In this document: positions 7,168-15,124 of the stretch, one piece after another
How the letters are laid out: every line of letters starts with the position of its first letter
Position numbering within the stretch: the first letter of the stretch is position 1
Origin: Pseudobdellovibrionaceae bacterium
GTDB lineage: Bacteria; Bdellovibrionota; Bdellovibrionia; Bdellovibrionales; Bdellovibrionaceae
DNA length: 37,535 nt
Reading direction: 5' to 3'
NCBI GenBank assembly: GCA_013359135.1
Contig: JABWCN010000044.1
Coordinates: forward strand, 1-37,535
Program-made: the position numbers and the translations under genes
The notes under the pieces: model-generated
Seen by the model: only the letters and a program-made list of their open reading frames with translations
Told to the model about the DNA's origin: nothing
Databases searched by the model: none

Positions 7168-7979
7168 GTTTTAACTACCAAACAAAGACACTAAGTTTCA
7201 CTTCAGGAAAAGGCGGTGTTGGTAAAACTACAGTTTCTGCAAATGTAGCTTATAGATTAGCTCAGTCAGGAAAAAAAGTGTTAATTTTTGATGCTGATCT
7301 TGGAATGGCTAACGTGGATATATTTTTTGGGACAAGGGCAACTTATTCAATTATGGACGTTCTTCACGGAAGTAAGTCGATTAATGATGTTATTTTTCCC
7401 TTAGATAAAAATTTGTCGTTGATTTCTGGTGGTCACGGATATGAAAAGCTCCAAAATTTAGATTCTTTTTCAAGAAGAACTTTATTGGACTCTCTAGCCG
7501 AAACGACCTCAGCATTTGACTATATTTTGATTGATACCTCCCCTGGGATTGCACAAAATGTTTTACAAACTAACGCCGCGGTTCAAAGAGTTAATGTTAT
7601 AATTACCCCTGAACCATCAAGCTTTGCAGATTCTTATGCTTTGATAAAGCTTCTAAACAGCAAGCATAAGGTAAACCACTTTTCAATCATTTGTAATCAA
7701 GTCAAAAATCATGAAGACGGATTTTATTTGTTTAAGAAGTTTCAAGATGTAGTACAAAAATTTTTAATTGTTGGATTAGAATACATGGGTTCAATACCTT
7801 CGGACAGTTTGTTAAGAACAGCTAACTATCAGCAGAAGTTGATAAGTAAGCATATGCCTAGTTCCGATTCTTCTATTGCAATAGCACAAATAACAAATGA
7901 ACTGCTAAAGTCTCAGATTAGGACAATGTCTCATGGTGGTTTACAGTTTATGTGGGAAAACTTAACGGGTGTTGCTTAG
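7164..7979 (+). CDS. flhG: MinD-like ATPase FlhG (FleN)
   Basis: The protein has 271 residues. The deviant Walker A motif GKGGVGKT sits near residues 15-22, followed by VLIFDADLGMANVDIFFG and the Walker B-like ILIDTSPGI. This is the ParA/MinD family member that limits flagellar number and stimulates FlhF. It starts with ATG overlapping the flhF stop by four bases (ATGA), which implies coupled translation. The C-terminus (residues 240-271) is short and weakly amphipathic, as expected for membrane association. A gap of 153 bases follows before fliA. Confidence 0.95.
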   Translation: MSFNYQTKTLSFTSGKGGVGKTTVSANVAYRLAQSGKKVLIFDADLGMANVDIFFGTRATYSIMDVLHGSKSINDVIFPLDKNLSLISGGHGYEKLQNLDSFSRRTLLDSLAETTSAFDYILIDTSPGIAQNVLQTNAAVQRVNVIITPEPSSFADSYALIKLLNSKHKVNHFSIICNQVKNHEDGFYLFKKFQDVVQKFLIVGLEYMGSIPSDSLLRTANYQQKLISKHMPSSDSSIAIAQITNELLKSQIRTMSHGGLQFMWENLTGVA

Positions 7980-8035
7980 CAACTTGTTAAGAGGGAGTGT
8001 TTCATTTCTAAACATCTTAGCCACAGGTTTAGAAT

Positions 8036-8063
8036 TTGAGATTAGGACTTTAAGAAATATTAT
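8036..8063 (+). promoter_or_regulatory. Putative promoter upstream of fliA
   Basis: TTGAGA (8036-8041) and TATTAT (8058-8063) are 16 bases apart, each with five of six consensus bases. It could give fliA its own transcription within the flagellar gene string. The region is A+T-rich, so chance matches are possible. Confidence 0.4.
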
Positions 8064-8132
8064 TTTTTGTTACACTGAAAGAGTTAATTTAAGAAAAGCA
8101 ATACATTACCTCTGTAGAAGGGTTGGTCACGA

Positions 8133-8915
8133 GTGAAGAATTTGGCTTTGCTAAAAAAATACAAGGAAGATCCTAAGAAACTTACCCAAAACCAAAAAGA
8201 CAGTTTAATCAAAGAATATGCGCCTTTAATTAAATTTATTGCTCAAAAAATTGCCGTGAGATTACCGTCAAACATTGAGCTTGATGATTTGATTTCTGCT
8301 GGGGTTATTGGCTTGATGGATGCAATAGATAAATATGATCCATCAAGAGATAATAAATTTAAAACCTACGCTGAATTTAGGGTAAGAGGAGCTATTCTTG
8401 ATGAACTCAGATCTCAAGACTGGGTTCCTAGGTCTATTCGTGACAAATCTAAAATTTTAGATAAAACTTTAGCACAACTAGAGCGTGAGTTAGGTCGATC
8501 GCCTTCAGACGAAGAGGTGGCTAAAGCTTTAAATGTTTCAGTGGATGAATTCCATGATTTGGTAAATCAAGTTAGACCCGTTAGCTTGCTTTCTATTGAT
8601 GATGCACAAACCTTTAGTAATACTGATAAAAAATCTATTTTAAATCTACTCGAGGGATCAAAGTTGGCAAACCCATATAACCAACTTAACATCAAAAAAG
8701 TTAAAGATATTGTAGCTAAAGCTATTGAAGATCTTCCCGAAAGACAACGTTTAGTTCTTTCTCTTTATTATTATGAAGATCTAAATCTGAAAGAAATAGG
8801 TCAAGTTTTAAGAGTTACAGAAAGCCGAGTATCACAGTTGCATGCTCAAGCAGTAACTAGACTTCGTGCAAAGCTAGCAGCAACTATTGGATCTGGCGAA
8901 ATAGAACTAGTCTAA
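8133..8915 (+). CDS. fliA: RNA polymerase sigma-28 factor for flagellar genes
   Basis: The protein has 260 residues from a GTG start at 8133, with GAAGGG about ten bases upstream; no in-frame ATG fits better. Region 2 is clear in YAPLIKFIAQKIAVRLP and LDDLISAGVIGLMDAIDKYD, followed by KFKTYAEFRVRGAILDELR and DWVPRSIRDKSK. Region 3 contains ERELGRSPSDEEVAKALNVS. Region 4 contains LPERQRLVLSLYYYEDLNL and the helix-turn-helix IGQVLRVTESRVSQLH. FliA/WhiG-type sigma factors direct transcription of late flagellar and chemotaxis genes from promoters near TAAA-N15-GCCGATAA. The gene ends the flagellar string and converges on the next gene across a hairpin. Confidence 0.96.
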   Translation: MKNLALLKKYKEDPKKLTQNQKDSLIKEYAPLIKFIAQKIAVRLPSNIELDDLISAGVIGLMDAIDKYDPSRDNKFKTYAEFRVRGAILDELRSQDWVPRSIRDKSKILDKTLAQLERELGRSPSDEEVAKALNVSVDEFHDLVNQVRPVSLLSIDDAQTFSNTDKKSILNLLEGSKLANPYNQLNIKKVKDIVAKAIEDLPERQRLVLSLYYYEDLNLKEIGQVLRVTESRVSQLHAQAVTRLRAKLAATIGSGEIELV

Positions 8916-8920
8916 CCTTT

Positions 8921-8952
8921 AAAAGTCATCGGAATAAAGTTTGATGATTTTT
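8921..8952. terminator. Bidirectional hairpin terminator between fliA and the 519-aa gene
   Basis: AAAAGTCATC (8921-8930) pairs with GATGATTTTT (8943-8952) as a ten-base stem with one G-T wobble and a 12-base loop. The stem ends in T-rich sequence on both strands, as expected between two convergent genes. The stem is A+T-rich and so only moderately stable. Confidence 0.55.
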
Positions 8953-10510
8953 AATTCTGCCCGCTTTTAAGCATCATCTTTAAGTAATCAACTTTAAAGT
9001 TATCAATAATAGGTTTCATTGTTTGATACAAAAAAATTTGATTTTCGATCAGATAAGTATCTTCAGATTTGAGCAAAGATATTTTCTTTTGATGCCATTT
9101 TTTTTGTTTAAGAAGCTCTGTCAATCTAGCGATTTCTTTGTCTAATTCAAGTTTGATCTGTTCAAAATAAAGATCATAGAGAGGATTATTTTCTCTATTA
9201 AAATTAAAATCTACAAATGGCAAAAGTTCTAGAAATGGATCAATAAATCTCGTCATAATATTCAATGCAATTACATGCTGAGCATAGTTTTTTTGTCTAG
9301 ATATCTTAGGGTGTATCAATATTTTTATCTCGTTATCAACCCATTCTCTTTTGTCTAAATTATAGACTTTAGTTTTAAAAATTAAAAAAGTATTTGACCA
9401 GTTATATTTTTCAGCTCTGAATGAGATATAATCTAAATTTAATGAAAAACTTTGGTCTTTTAAGACTTTTTGCATATCTAAAGCATCTTTTACAGTGATT
9501 TTATTTTTGATTAATCCTTCTGGTGAGAGGGTAAGTTCATGAATAGATCTTGTAAGTCCTGTCTCGTAACCAGGTTTAATTACTTTCTTTAAGAGACCGA
9601 GGATTTGAAGGCCAAGATTCGAGTTTTTAACATCATTTGAGGTGGTTTTTATTGGCTCAACAGCTGTCAATTTATGTAAGTAATCTCTATAAATACCTAT
9701 TTGTAGTCCTTTAGCCTCTAGTAACATAATTGCTTCCTCGAAGACGGGTAAAGTATTACTTTGCACCACAAGAGTTCTGTGATTTATAACTGTAGCTTCA
9801 ATGAAGGAGTGAGTTATTTGTTTGTAGCTATTTAGTGTAGCTAACACAGTTTTAAATTGTGATAAAATCAATTCAGAATCAAAAAAATAAGTATCTACTT
9901 TTAATTTTAGATTATCCTTTTGTAACTCACTAATTAGGTTTTCAATTTCAGAAATTTTGGTGTCAATTTGTTTTAAAAAAGAATTTACTTCATTGAGTAG
10001 GTTGTTTGTATTTAAAATAACCTGATTAGCAGTATTTCGACAGCTGGTCAGATTGTTGTAGCAGGCTTTAAGCTCATTACCAAGTTGATCTTTTCTTTCA
10101 TTAGAGGCTTTTGGATTTTTCAGTAGAGATTGTGCCATCTCTATTTTTGTTTGGGTTGTAAGAGTTGTTGTTGAAATTACATTTAACATACTTTTGAGTT
10201 CATTTTCAGAACCTTGGCTAGCGATTTTTTCGAGTATTTCTTTATATTTCTCTACAGTAAATTTTAAATGCTCGCTGATAAAGTTATTAGTTAGCGTTAG
10301 GGGCGATTGGCCTTCATTAGTAGAAATGATTCTCTGAAGTTCAGCAAAAGAGAAAGAATTTTCTGATGTTTTCAGATCCAAAGAGTTTGATGTAGAGTAA
10401 TAATTTTGACAAGAATCAGCTAAAGATAAGCAAGGACTTGCTAGAGCTAAAAATATAAAAAAGCCGGGTAGTGATTTTAAAAAGTACTGTTTTTTTAAAA
10501 TTATCATCAT
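8951..10510 (-). CDS. Exported coiled-coil protein of unknown function
   Basis: The protein has 519 residues. An ATG at 10510 follows GAGGGA by a few bases; a second ATG directly after it is also possible. The N-terminus (KK, then SLPGFFIFLALASPCLSLADS) is a Sec signal peptide with likely cleavage after LSLA. Residues from about 60 to 200 form a helical region rich in Leu, Glu, Lys and Asn with coiled-coil character, including four Cys between about 140 and 175. The C-terminal third has a long helical stretch ending in KMMLKSGQN. I do not recognise a domain. It is monocistronic, facing fliA and separated from the next upstream gene by about 200 bases. A periplasmic or surface role is likely; function unknown. 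Confidence 0.8.
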   Translation of the reverse strand: MMIILKKQYFLKSLPGFFIFLALASPCLSLADSCQNYYSTSNSLDLKTSENSFSFAELQRIISTNEGQSPLTLTNNFISEHLKFTVEKYKEILEKIASQGSENELKSMLNVISTTTLTTQTKIEMAQSLLKNPKASNERKDQLGNELKACYNNLTSCRNTANQVILNTNNLLNEVNSFLKQIDTKISEIENLISELQKDNLKLKVDTYFFDSELILSQFKTVLATLNSYKQITHSFIEATVINHRTLVVQSNTLPVFEEAIMLLEAKGLQIGIYRDYLHKLTAVEPIKTTSNDVKNSNLGLQILGLLKKVIKPGYETGLTRSIHELTLSPEGLIKNKITVKDALDMQKVLKDQSFSLNLDYISFRAEKYNWSNTFLIFKTKVYNLDKREWVDNEIKILIHPKISRQKNYAQHVIALNIMTRFIDPFLELLPFVDFNFNRENNPLYDLYFEQIKLELDKEIARLTELLKQKKWHQKKISLLKSEDTYLIENQIFLYQTMKPIIDNFKVDYLKMMLKSGQN

Positions 10511-10707
10511 AGTTCCCTCTGAGCAGTTAGCTTATATGACATCACTAAGTGCAAAATTGAAGCTAGATTATGGGGAATAGAAAAAAATATAACTTATTAG
10601 TTTCTATGGCTTTTTCATAATCTGAGTCATTTAGGTAGTTACTTTCAAGGCTACAAAAAGCAGAGGGTTACTATTTTTGGTTTCAAATGTAAAACTAGAT
10701 GACGATT

Positions 10708-11811
10708 TTATGGTTCTTGAGGAAAATTAAGCTTCCAAACTTGGATCATTTGATCTTTATTCCATCCGTGTTTAAGCAGTTGGTCTGCGGCTTCTTTTAT
10801 GCTCCCAACACGAGCGTTAAGTAAATCATCCCAGAGCTTTTTAGTAGCCACTTGAGATATTTCACCATCTTGGTTTTGATCTACCAAATCCCATAAGAAG
10901 GATGTAACTCTCCATTCATTTGTCGATTTGCCACACACATCGCTAGGAACATTTTCAAAACGGATTGGAGCACGGCGAGGAACAAGATATTCAAATTTAG
11001 CATCTCTATCGCGAAGATCGATATGAGTCCACCCAGCAAAGAAAGAAGCCCAACCCTCAGATAATGCCATGGCATAACTATAACATTGATCAATTTTGTG
11101 GGAACCTCCACCAAACTCTCCAATGGCTGCTTGATCGTATATTGCATGCCCCATTTCATGAGCAACAACATCCCATTGATGCCCTAAGGTAAGACTCACT
11201 TGATCGTTATTGTAATAATCACCATCTGCAGGGAAAACAAACCGGATAGGACGCGACCAAAACTTTAAATCACTTACTTGAGCTAAAGTAATCAAAGCCC
11301 TTTGGATCACTTGATGTATGGCAATCACTTGTCCTGCCGAAGAATCTTCTTTGAAAATAACTGCAGTTTTAGCCTTACAAGGAATTTGAAATTGCAAGGT
11401 GTAAAACTTGGAACGTGAGGAAATACTGTAGCGAGTTTCATTAAACTGAGTTTGAAAGCTGATATTAGAAGATTCGCAAGAAGGTAGTTCGACAAGACCA
11501 TTAGTGTCAGTGATTAGATCTATCTTGCGTAGTCCAATACGAGTATTCACCACGGTTGTTATTCTAAGCCCTGAAACAGGAGTAGGTTGGTTTTTTACAA
11601 GTCTCACTAACTGAAATAGTGCCCCAGGGTGTGAACCGGCATTTTGATAAACATCAGGAGCTAGGCTTTCGCTGATGTTGGGAACTCGCCTAGGGCCGCG
11701 AGAAATATCGCGATCATCAGAAGAACGGATTGGGCTAATGGGAAGAAAAGAAGCCCAACCTAGTGAGTAAGATAAAATTAAAATGACAGGTAAGAATATT
11801 TTTTTGTTCAT
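10708..11811 (-). CDS. Exported HExxH zinc metallopeptidase
   Basis: The protein has 367 residues from ATG 11811; a TTG three codons upstream (11820) is less likely because it would lie in the promoter. The N-terminus NKKIFLPVILILSYSLGWA is a signal peptide. Residues about 65 to 145 look like a beta-sandwich domain. The zincin motif His-Glu-Met-Gly-His is at 218-222 within VVAHEMGHAIYD, and Glu252 in SEGWASFFAG is the probable third zinc ligand, as in gluzincins. An EF-hand-like loop DQNQDGEIS at about 311-319 may bind calcium. The N-terminal Arg/Ser-rich segment may be a propeptide. Substrate unknown; a secreted protease fits a predatory lifestyle, but that is inference. Confidence 0.85.
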   Translation of the reverse strand: MNKKIFLPVILILSYSLGWASFLPISPIRSSDDRDISRGPRRVPNISESLAPDVYQNAGSHPGALFQLVRLVKNQPTPVSGLRITTVVNTRIGLRKIDLITDTNGLVELPSCESSNISFQTQFNETRYSISSRSKFYTLQFQIPCKAKTAVIFKEDSSAGQVIAIHQVIQRALITLAQVSDLKFWSRPIRFVFPADGDYYNNDQVSLTLGHQWDVVAHEMGHAIYDQAAIGEFGGGSHKIDQCYSYAMALSEGWASFFAGWTHIDLRDRDAKFEYLVPRRAPIRFENVPSDVCGKSTNEWRVTSFLWDLVDQNQDGEISQVATKKLWDDLLNARVGSIKEAADQLLKHGWNKDQMIQVWKLNFPQEP

Positions 11812-11850
11812 AGCTGACAACTATGATTCGCTTTTTAACCAGCTGTCAAC
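11812..11850 (-). promoter_or_regulatory. Promoter of the metallopeptidase gene with flanking direct repeats
   Basis: On the minus strand TTGACA (11849-11844) lies 18 bases before CATAGT (11825-11820). The predicted start of transcription, about 11813, is only two bases before the ATG, consistent with the missing ribosome binding site (leaderless mRNA). The repeats AGCTGTCAAC (11841-11850) and AGCTGACAAC (11812-11821), differing at one base and spaced 29 bases, bracket the promoter and could bind a regulator. Confidence 0.35.
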
Positions 11851-11889
11851 AATGAAAGATATGGCATGTAACACTAAGGCACATTTTAT

Positions 11890-12750
11890 TTAACTTACAT
11901 TCAAAGGAATTTTTAAATAAGATTTTCCATTGCTCTCTGGTTTTGGCAAATGTCCTGCGTTGATATTGACTTGAATAGAGGCGAGTAGTAGCCGGGGAGC
12001 TTTGAGAGTGTTATCTCTGCGGTTTCTAAACTGAACAAAGTCGTCTTTTTTTGTATGTTCATTCAACTGGATATTAGATCTTTTTTCTTCACCGATAGTT
12101 GATTCAAACTCTAGTGCTCTGCCGTTAGGTTGATAATCATGACCAACATAAACCTTTGTTGAATCTGGAAGTTGATAAATTTTTTGGATTGAATCAAAAA
12201 GATTTTCAGAACTTCCAGATGGGAAATCACATCTACCTGTTCCATAGTCAGGCATAAAAAGAGCATCTCCTGTAAAAAGATGATTTTCAATCAGAAAGCT
12301 AGCGCAAGCTGGAGTGTGTCCTGGAGTATGAAGAACTTTTATTGTAATAGAACCGGCGTTAAAGGTTTCATCATCTTTAAGAAGTCGATCAAATTGGCTA
12401 CCATCGGTAGGAAAACTTTCTTCCAGATTGAAAACACCTTTAAAAATTTTTTGAACCTCTTTGATTTTTTCATGGATTACAACTTGAGATTTTGGAAAGC
12501 GTTTTTTTAATACCTGAGAGCTAGACAGATGGTCAGCGTGAGCATGGGTTTCAATGATATAATGTAGACTTAGATTTTTATTTTTCAAGAATTCAGTAAT
12601 AGCATCTGACTGTTCGTGGCTAATAACAGAGCCTTGAGGATCGTAATCCATGACTGGGTCAATGACAACGGCGTCTTTTGAGACAGAGTCATAAACTAAA
12701 AAAGTTAGTGTGAAAGTTGCTGCATCATAAAAGGGCTTAACCTCGATCAT
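11890..12750 (-). CDS. Metallo-beta-lactamase-fold hydrolase, ETHE1/Blh-like (sulfide or persulfide metabolism)
   Basis: The protein has 286 residues. The ATG at 12750 is preceded by AGGAGA at the right distance, which decides the start over an upstream frame extension. The metal-binding motif His-x-His-x-Asp-His is at 69-74 (THAHADH), followed by HTPGHTPACASF, TGDALFMPDYGTGRCDFP and VGHDYQP. The MPDYGTGRCDFP form resembles the Blh hydrolases found in sulfide-responsive operons, related to persulfide dioxygenase ETHE1. It is divergent from a Crp/Fnr regulator, and a second related protein fused to rhodanese lies just beyond. Persulfide dioxygenase activity is the best guess; a general hydrolase cannot be excluded. 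Confidence 0.82.
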   Translation of the reverse strand: MIEVKPFYDAATFTLTFLVYDSVSKDAVVIDPVMDYDPQGSVISHEQSDAITEFLKNKNLSLHYIIETHAHADHLSSSQVLKKRFPKSQVVIHEKIKEVQKIFKGVFNLEESFPTDGSQFDRLLKDDETFNAGSITIKVLHTPGHTPACASFLIENHLFTGDALFMPDYGTGRCDFPSGSSENLFDSIQKIYQLPDSTKVYVGHDYQPNGRALEFESTIGEEKRSNIQLNEHTKKDDFVQFRNRRDNTLKAPRLLLASIQVNINAGHLPKPESNGKSYLKIPLNVS

Positions 12751-12791
12751 AAATTCTCCTAGCGTAGATGTTAAAAGAATATACAAAGTCG

Positions 12792-12820
12792 TTGAAAAAA
12801 AATAGGTGCCAGAACATAAT
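12792..12820 (+). promoter_or_regulatory. Promoter of the Crp/Fnr-family regulator
   Basis: TTGAAA (12792-12797) and CATAAT (12815-12820) have ideal 17-base spacing, with five of six consensus bases each. The predicted transcription start is about 12827, two bases before the ATG at 12829. No ribosome binding site precedes that ATG, which supports a leaderless transcript. Confidence 0.5.
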
Positions 12821-12828
12821 TATGTACT
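12811..12828. promoter_or_regulatory. 18-bp palindrome over the regulator's -10 box and start
   Basis: AGAACATAA (12811-12819) and TTATGTACT (12820-12828) are mirror arms with one mismatch; the central 12 bases are a perfect palindrome. It covers the -10 box and touches the start codon of the regulator, a position suited to autorepression. The half-site AGAACATAA recurs (on the complementary strand) in the palindrome at 13476-13495. Confidence 0.5.
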
Positions 12829-13476
12829 ATGTTAAATAAAACCATTTTATGGAAAAACTTGCCAAATAAAGTTATAAGTGAAGTTCAAAGTCATTTCATA
12901 ACTCTGAATATTAAAAAGGGTCAATATTTATACCAAGAAGGTCAAGAACCTTCGGGATTATTTTTAGTAGAAAAGGGTATGATGGGTTTAGTTTATTATA
13001 GCGAAAAGGGTACTGAGCATCTATTACGGCTATTTAAATCAGGACAAATTCTTGGTCACCGCAGTTTATTTTCAAAAGAAAAGTATCATGCTTCAGCAAT
13101 AGCTCTGGAGAATACCGTAGTTAATAAACTCAACAAAGTAGTCATATGCGATTTAATCAGAAAACATAGTGAAATTGCTTTTGTTGTCATAGAGTCTCTG
13201 GCGATAGAGTTGCGGCGTAGCGAGGAAAAATTAATTTCATTAACTGATGCGGAAGTCTCTCAGCGAGTGGCAGAGGCTTTATATTTTATTAAAGAGATTT
13301 ATTCAGAACATACTTGGACTCGCAAAGAAATTGCTAGTTTATGTGGAAGTACAACGGCTACAGTTATAAAAACCTTAGCTAATTTTGAGAAACAAGGAGT
13401 TATTGAACAAAAGGGTCGAGATATTTTGATTAAAGACAAACGAAAATTGCTGGCCCATTTGAATAGACAGATTTAG
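12829..13476 (+). CDS. Crp/Fnr-family transcriptional regulator of the sulfur island
   Basis: The protein has 215 residues. The N-terminal cyclic-nucleotide-binding-type beta-roll spans about 15-115 (KKGQYLYQEGQEPSGLFLVE), a long dimerisation helix about 115-140, and a winged helix-turn-helix about 160-200 (TRKEIASLCGSTTATVIKTL). The four-cysteine iron-sulfur set of FNR is absent; only Cys107 and Cys172 are present, so oxygen sensing by a cluster is unlikely. Its position between two ETHE1-like genes, one divergent and one downstream, suggests it controls both. Regulation by a sulfur species is an inference from context. A palindrome begins at the last base of the stop codon. Confidence 0.88.
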   Translation: MLNKTILWKNLPNKVISEVQSHFITLNIKKGQYLYQEGQEPSGLFLVEKGMMGLVYYSEKGTEHLLRLFKSGQILGHRSLFSKEKYHASAIALENTVVNKLNKVVICDLIRKHSEIAFVVIESLAIELRRSEEKLISLTDAEVSQRVAEALYFIKEIYSEHTWTRKEIASLCGSTTATVIKTLANFEKQGVIEQKGRDILIKDKRKLLAHLNRQI

Positions 13477-13520
13477 TTATGTTCTAGAGCATAAACAACT
13501 GTGTAAAATTTCGATATAAG
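13476..13520 (+). promoter_or_regulatory. Crp/Fnr-type palindrome with class II spacing to a -10 box
   Basis: GTTATGTTCTAGAGCATAAC (13476-13495) is a 20-base palindrome with one mismatched pair. Its TCTAGA centre has the same form as idealised CRP and FNR sites. TATAAG at 13515-13520 is a plausible -10, giving transcription near 13527. The palindrome centre (13485/13486) then lies at -41.5, the classic position for a Crp/Fnr activator overlapping the -35 region. No -35 box is seen. The region is A+T-rich, so the -10 assignment is uncertain. Confidence 0.55.
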
Positions 13521-13581
13521 TAAACTATAAATTTATCAACCTATCAAACAATCGAAGATAAATTGGTTAAGAGGAGTTAGT

Positions 13582-14667
13582 ATGAATCGAGAAATAATTT
13601 TTCACCAACTTTTTGAGGCGGAATCCTCTACCTATACCTATTTGCTTGCAGATAAGGAGTCAAAAGAAGCGATCATGATTGATCCTGTTTTAGAAACCGT
13701 AGATCGAGATTTAAAATTGTTAACCGAGCTAGGTTTAAAATTGAAATATATTTTAGATACACATGTTCATGCAGATCATATTACTGGAGCAGGTCTGCTT
13801 CGAGAAAAAACTGGAGCAAAAACAGGAGTAAGTGCGAACGCTAAAGTTGCATGTGTAGATATTCCTTTAACTCAGGGGCAAGTTTTGAAATTTGGATCCC
13901 ATGAGCTCAAAGTAATTGAAACTCTAGGACATACTAATACTTGTATGAGTTTTTTATGTGAAGAAAGACTTTTTACTGGGGATTCTTTGCTTATTAGGGG
14001 CTGTGGAAGAACTGATTTTCAACAAGGTTCTAATGAAAAAATGTTTCATAGCGTGAGAGAGGTATTATTTAAACTTCCAGAAGATACAATTGTTTTTCCA
14101 GGACATGATTACAGAGGATTTACTCGTTCAAGTATTAAAGAGGAAAAAGAGTTCAATCCTAGATTGAATGAAAAGGTAAGTTTTGAAGAGTTTCAGAAAA
14201 CCATGAGTGAATTAAAACTAGCTCACCCTAAAAAAATACATATGGCTTTGCCTGCTAACTTAGCTTGTGGGCTTAAGAGTGAAAAGGAAGAACGTATTTT
14301 TCATCCTCAAAAAGTTGACGGAGTACCAGAAATTTCTTGTGAAGATTTGAACATCACTTTGAAAAGTAATCCAGCTGCTCTTGAAAAAATAAAACTGATT
14401 GATGTCCGTCGTCCCGATGAGTATGTCGGAGAGTATGGGCATATTGCAGGTGCTAAACTAGTAACACTTGGTGAGGAATTAGAAGCTTATTTAAAAAGCG
14501 AAGATAAAAATAGCGAAATTGTTTTTATCTGTCGCAGCGGTGGCAGATCGGGAAATGCAACTAGAATTGCTCAGGGGATTGGCTTTACCAAGACGATCAA
14601 TATGACTGGCGGTATGATTCGCTGGACACAGTTGGGTTACATAGTCGAAGATAAAAATTTAACATAA
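13582..14667 (+). CDS. ETHE1-like persulfide dioxygenase fused to rhodanese
   Basis: The protein has 361 residues. The metallo-beta-lactamase domain (1 to about 240) has His-x-His-x-Asp-His at 61-66 (THVHADH), TGDSLLIRGCGRTDFQQGS and PGHDYRGF, the pattern of ETHE1 persulfide dioxygenases. The rhodanese domain (about 260-355) has LIDVRRPDEYVGEYGHIAGA and the active loop CRSGGRS with Cys317. Such fusions couple oxidation of glutathione persulfide to sulfite with sulfur transfer to thiosulfate. AGGAG precedes the ATG. The gene heads a likely operon with two YeeE/YedE genes, 10 and 18 bases apart, and carries the Crp/Fnr-type site upstream. Confidence 0.92.
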   Translation: MNREIIFHQLFEAESSTYTYLLADKESKEAIMIDPVLETVDRDLKLLTELGLKLKYILDTHVHADHITGAGLLREKTGAKTGVSANAKVACVDIPLTQGQVLKFGSHELKVIETLGHTNTCMSFLCEERLFTGDSLLIRGCGRTDFQQGSNEKMFHSVREVLFKLPEDTIVFPGHDYRGFTRSSIKEEKEFNPRLNEKVSFEEFQKTMSELKLAHPKKIHMALPANLACGLKSEKEERIFHPQKVDGVPEISCEDLNITLKSNPAALEKIKLIDVRRPDEYVGEYGHIAGAKLVTLGEELEAYLKSEDKNSEIVFICRSGGRSGNATRIAQGIGFTKTINMTGGMIRWTQLGYIVEDKNLT

Positions 14668-14677
14668 AGGATAATGT

Positions 14678-15106
14678 ATGAACGAACTATTAGTAGCCTC
14701 AATTATTCACGCGGTGGTTGGAGGTATTTTAATTGGAATAGCTTCTTCTTTAATGTTGGTGTTTAATGGAAGGGTTACAGGAATTGCAGGTATTTATAAT
14801 GGAATTCTTTCTTTTGTAAAAAAAGATACAGCATGGAGAGTGGCATTTGTTTTAGGACTTGTGACTTCAGGAATAATTGGTTTTCGACTTTTTCCAGAAT
14901 TATTTATTAATCAGTCAGGTAGGTCTTTGGTTGCCATCGTTGTTGCCGGTTTGTTAGTCGGTTTTGGAACGGTACTTGGTAGTGGTTGTACTAGTGGACA
15001 TGGTGTTTGTGGAATTGCGAGGCTCTCTATTAGATCTTTAGTGGCTACCTTGGCTTTTATGGCTTCGGGATTTTTGGCAGCTTCAATTTTTGAATACTAT
15101 TTTTAA
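14678..15106 (+). CDS. YeeE/YedE family membrane protein (sulfur transport), first half
   Basis: The protein has 142 residues and four hydrophobic segments. It carries the family signature GSGCTSGHGVCGIARLS, with Cys104 and Cys111. YeeE/YedE (DUF395) proteins move thiosulfate or related sulfur compounds through conserved cysteines; here the family is split in two genes, as in the PmpA/PmpB arrangement. AAGGA lies about nine bases before the ATG, and the gene follows the dioxygenase-rhodanese gene by 10 bases. Together they suggest movement of sulfur species linked to persulfide oxidation. The direction of transport cannot be read from the sequence. Confidence 0.9.
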   Translation: MNELLVASIIHAVVGGILIGIASSLMLVFNGRVTGIAGIYNGILSFVKKDTAWRVAFVLGLVTSGIIGFRLFPELFINQSGRSLVAIVVAGLLVGFGTVLGSGCTSGHGVCGIARLSIRSLVATLAFMASGFLAASIFEYYF

Positions 15107-15124
15107 CTTAAGGAAGTAAAAAAA

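Noticed and set aside
7974-7990. Near-palindrome at the end of flhG as a terminator
   Set aside because: CTTAGCAACTTGTTAAG has no loop space and no T-run, so a terminator hairpin is unlikely.
10430-10460. Lipobox in the 519-residue exported protein
   Set aside because: The residue before the Cys is Pro (Ala-Ser-Pro-Cys), which signal peptidase II does not normally accept; an ordinary Sec signal fits better.
12750-12786. Twelve-codon N-terminal extension of the metallo-beta-lactamase protein
   Set aside because: The ribosome binding site AGGAGA sits just before ATG 12750, and the family begins there.
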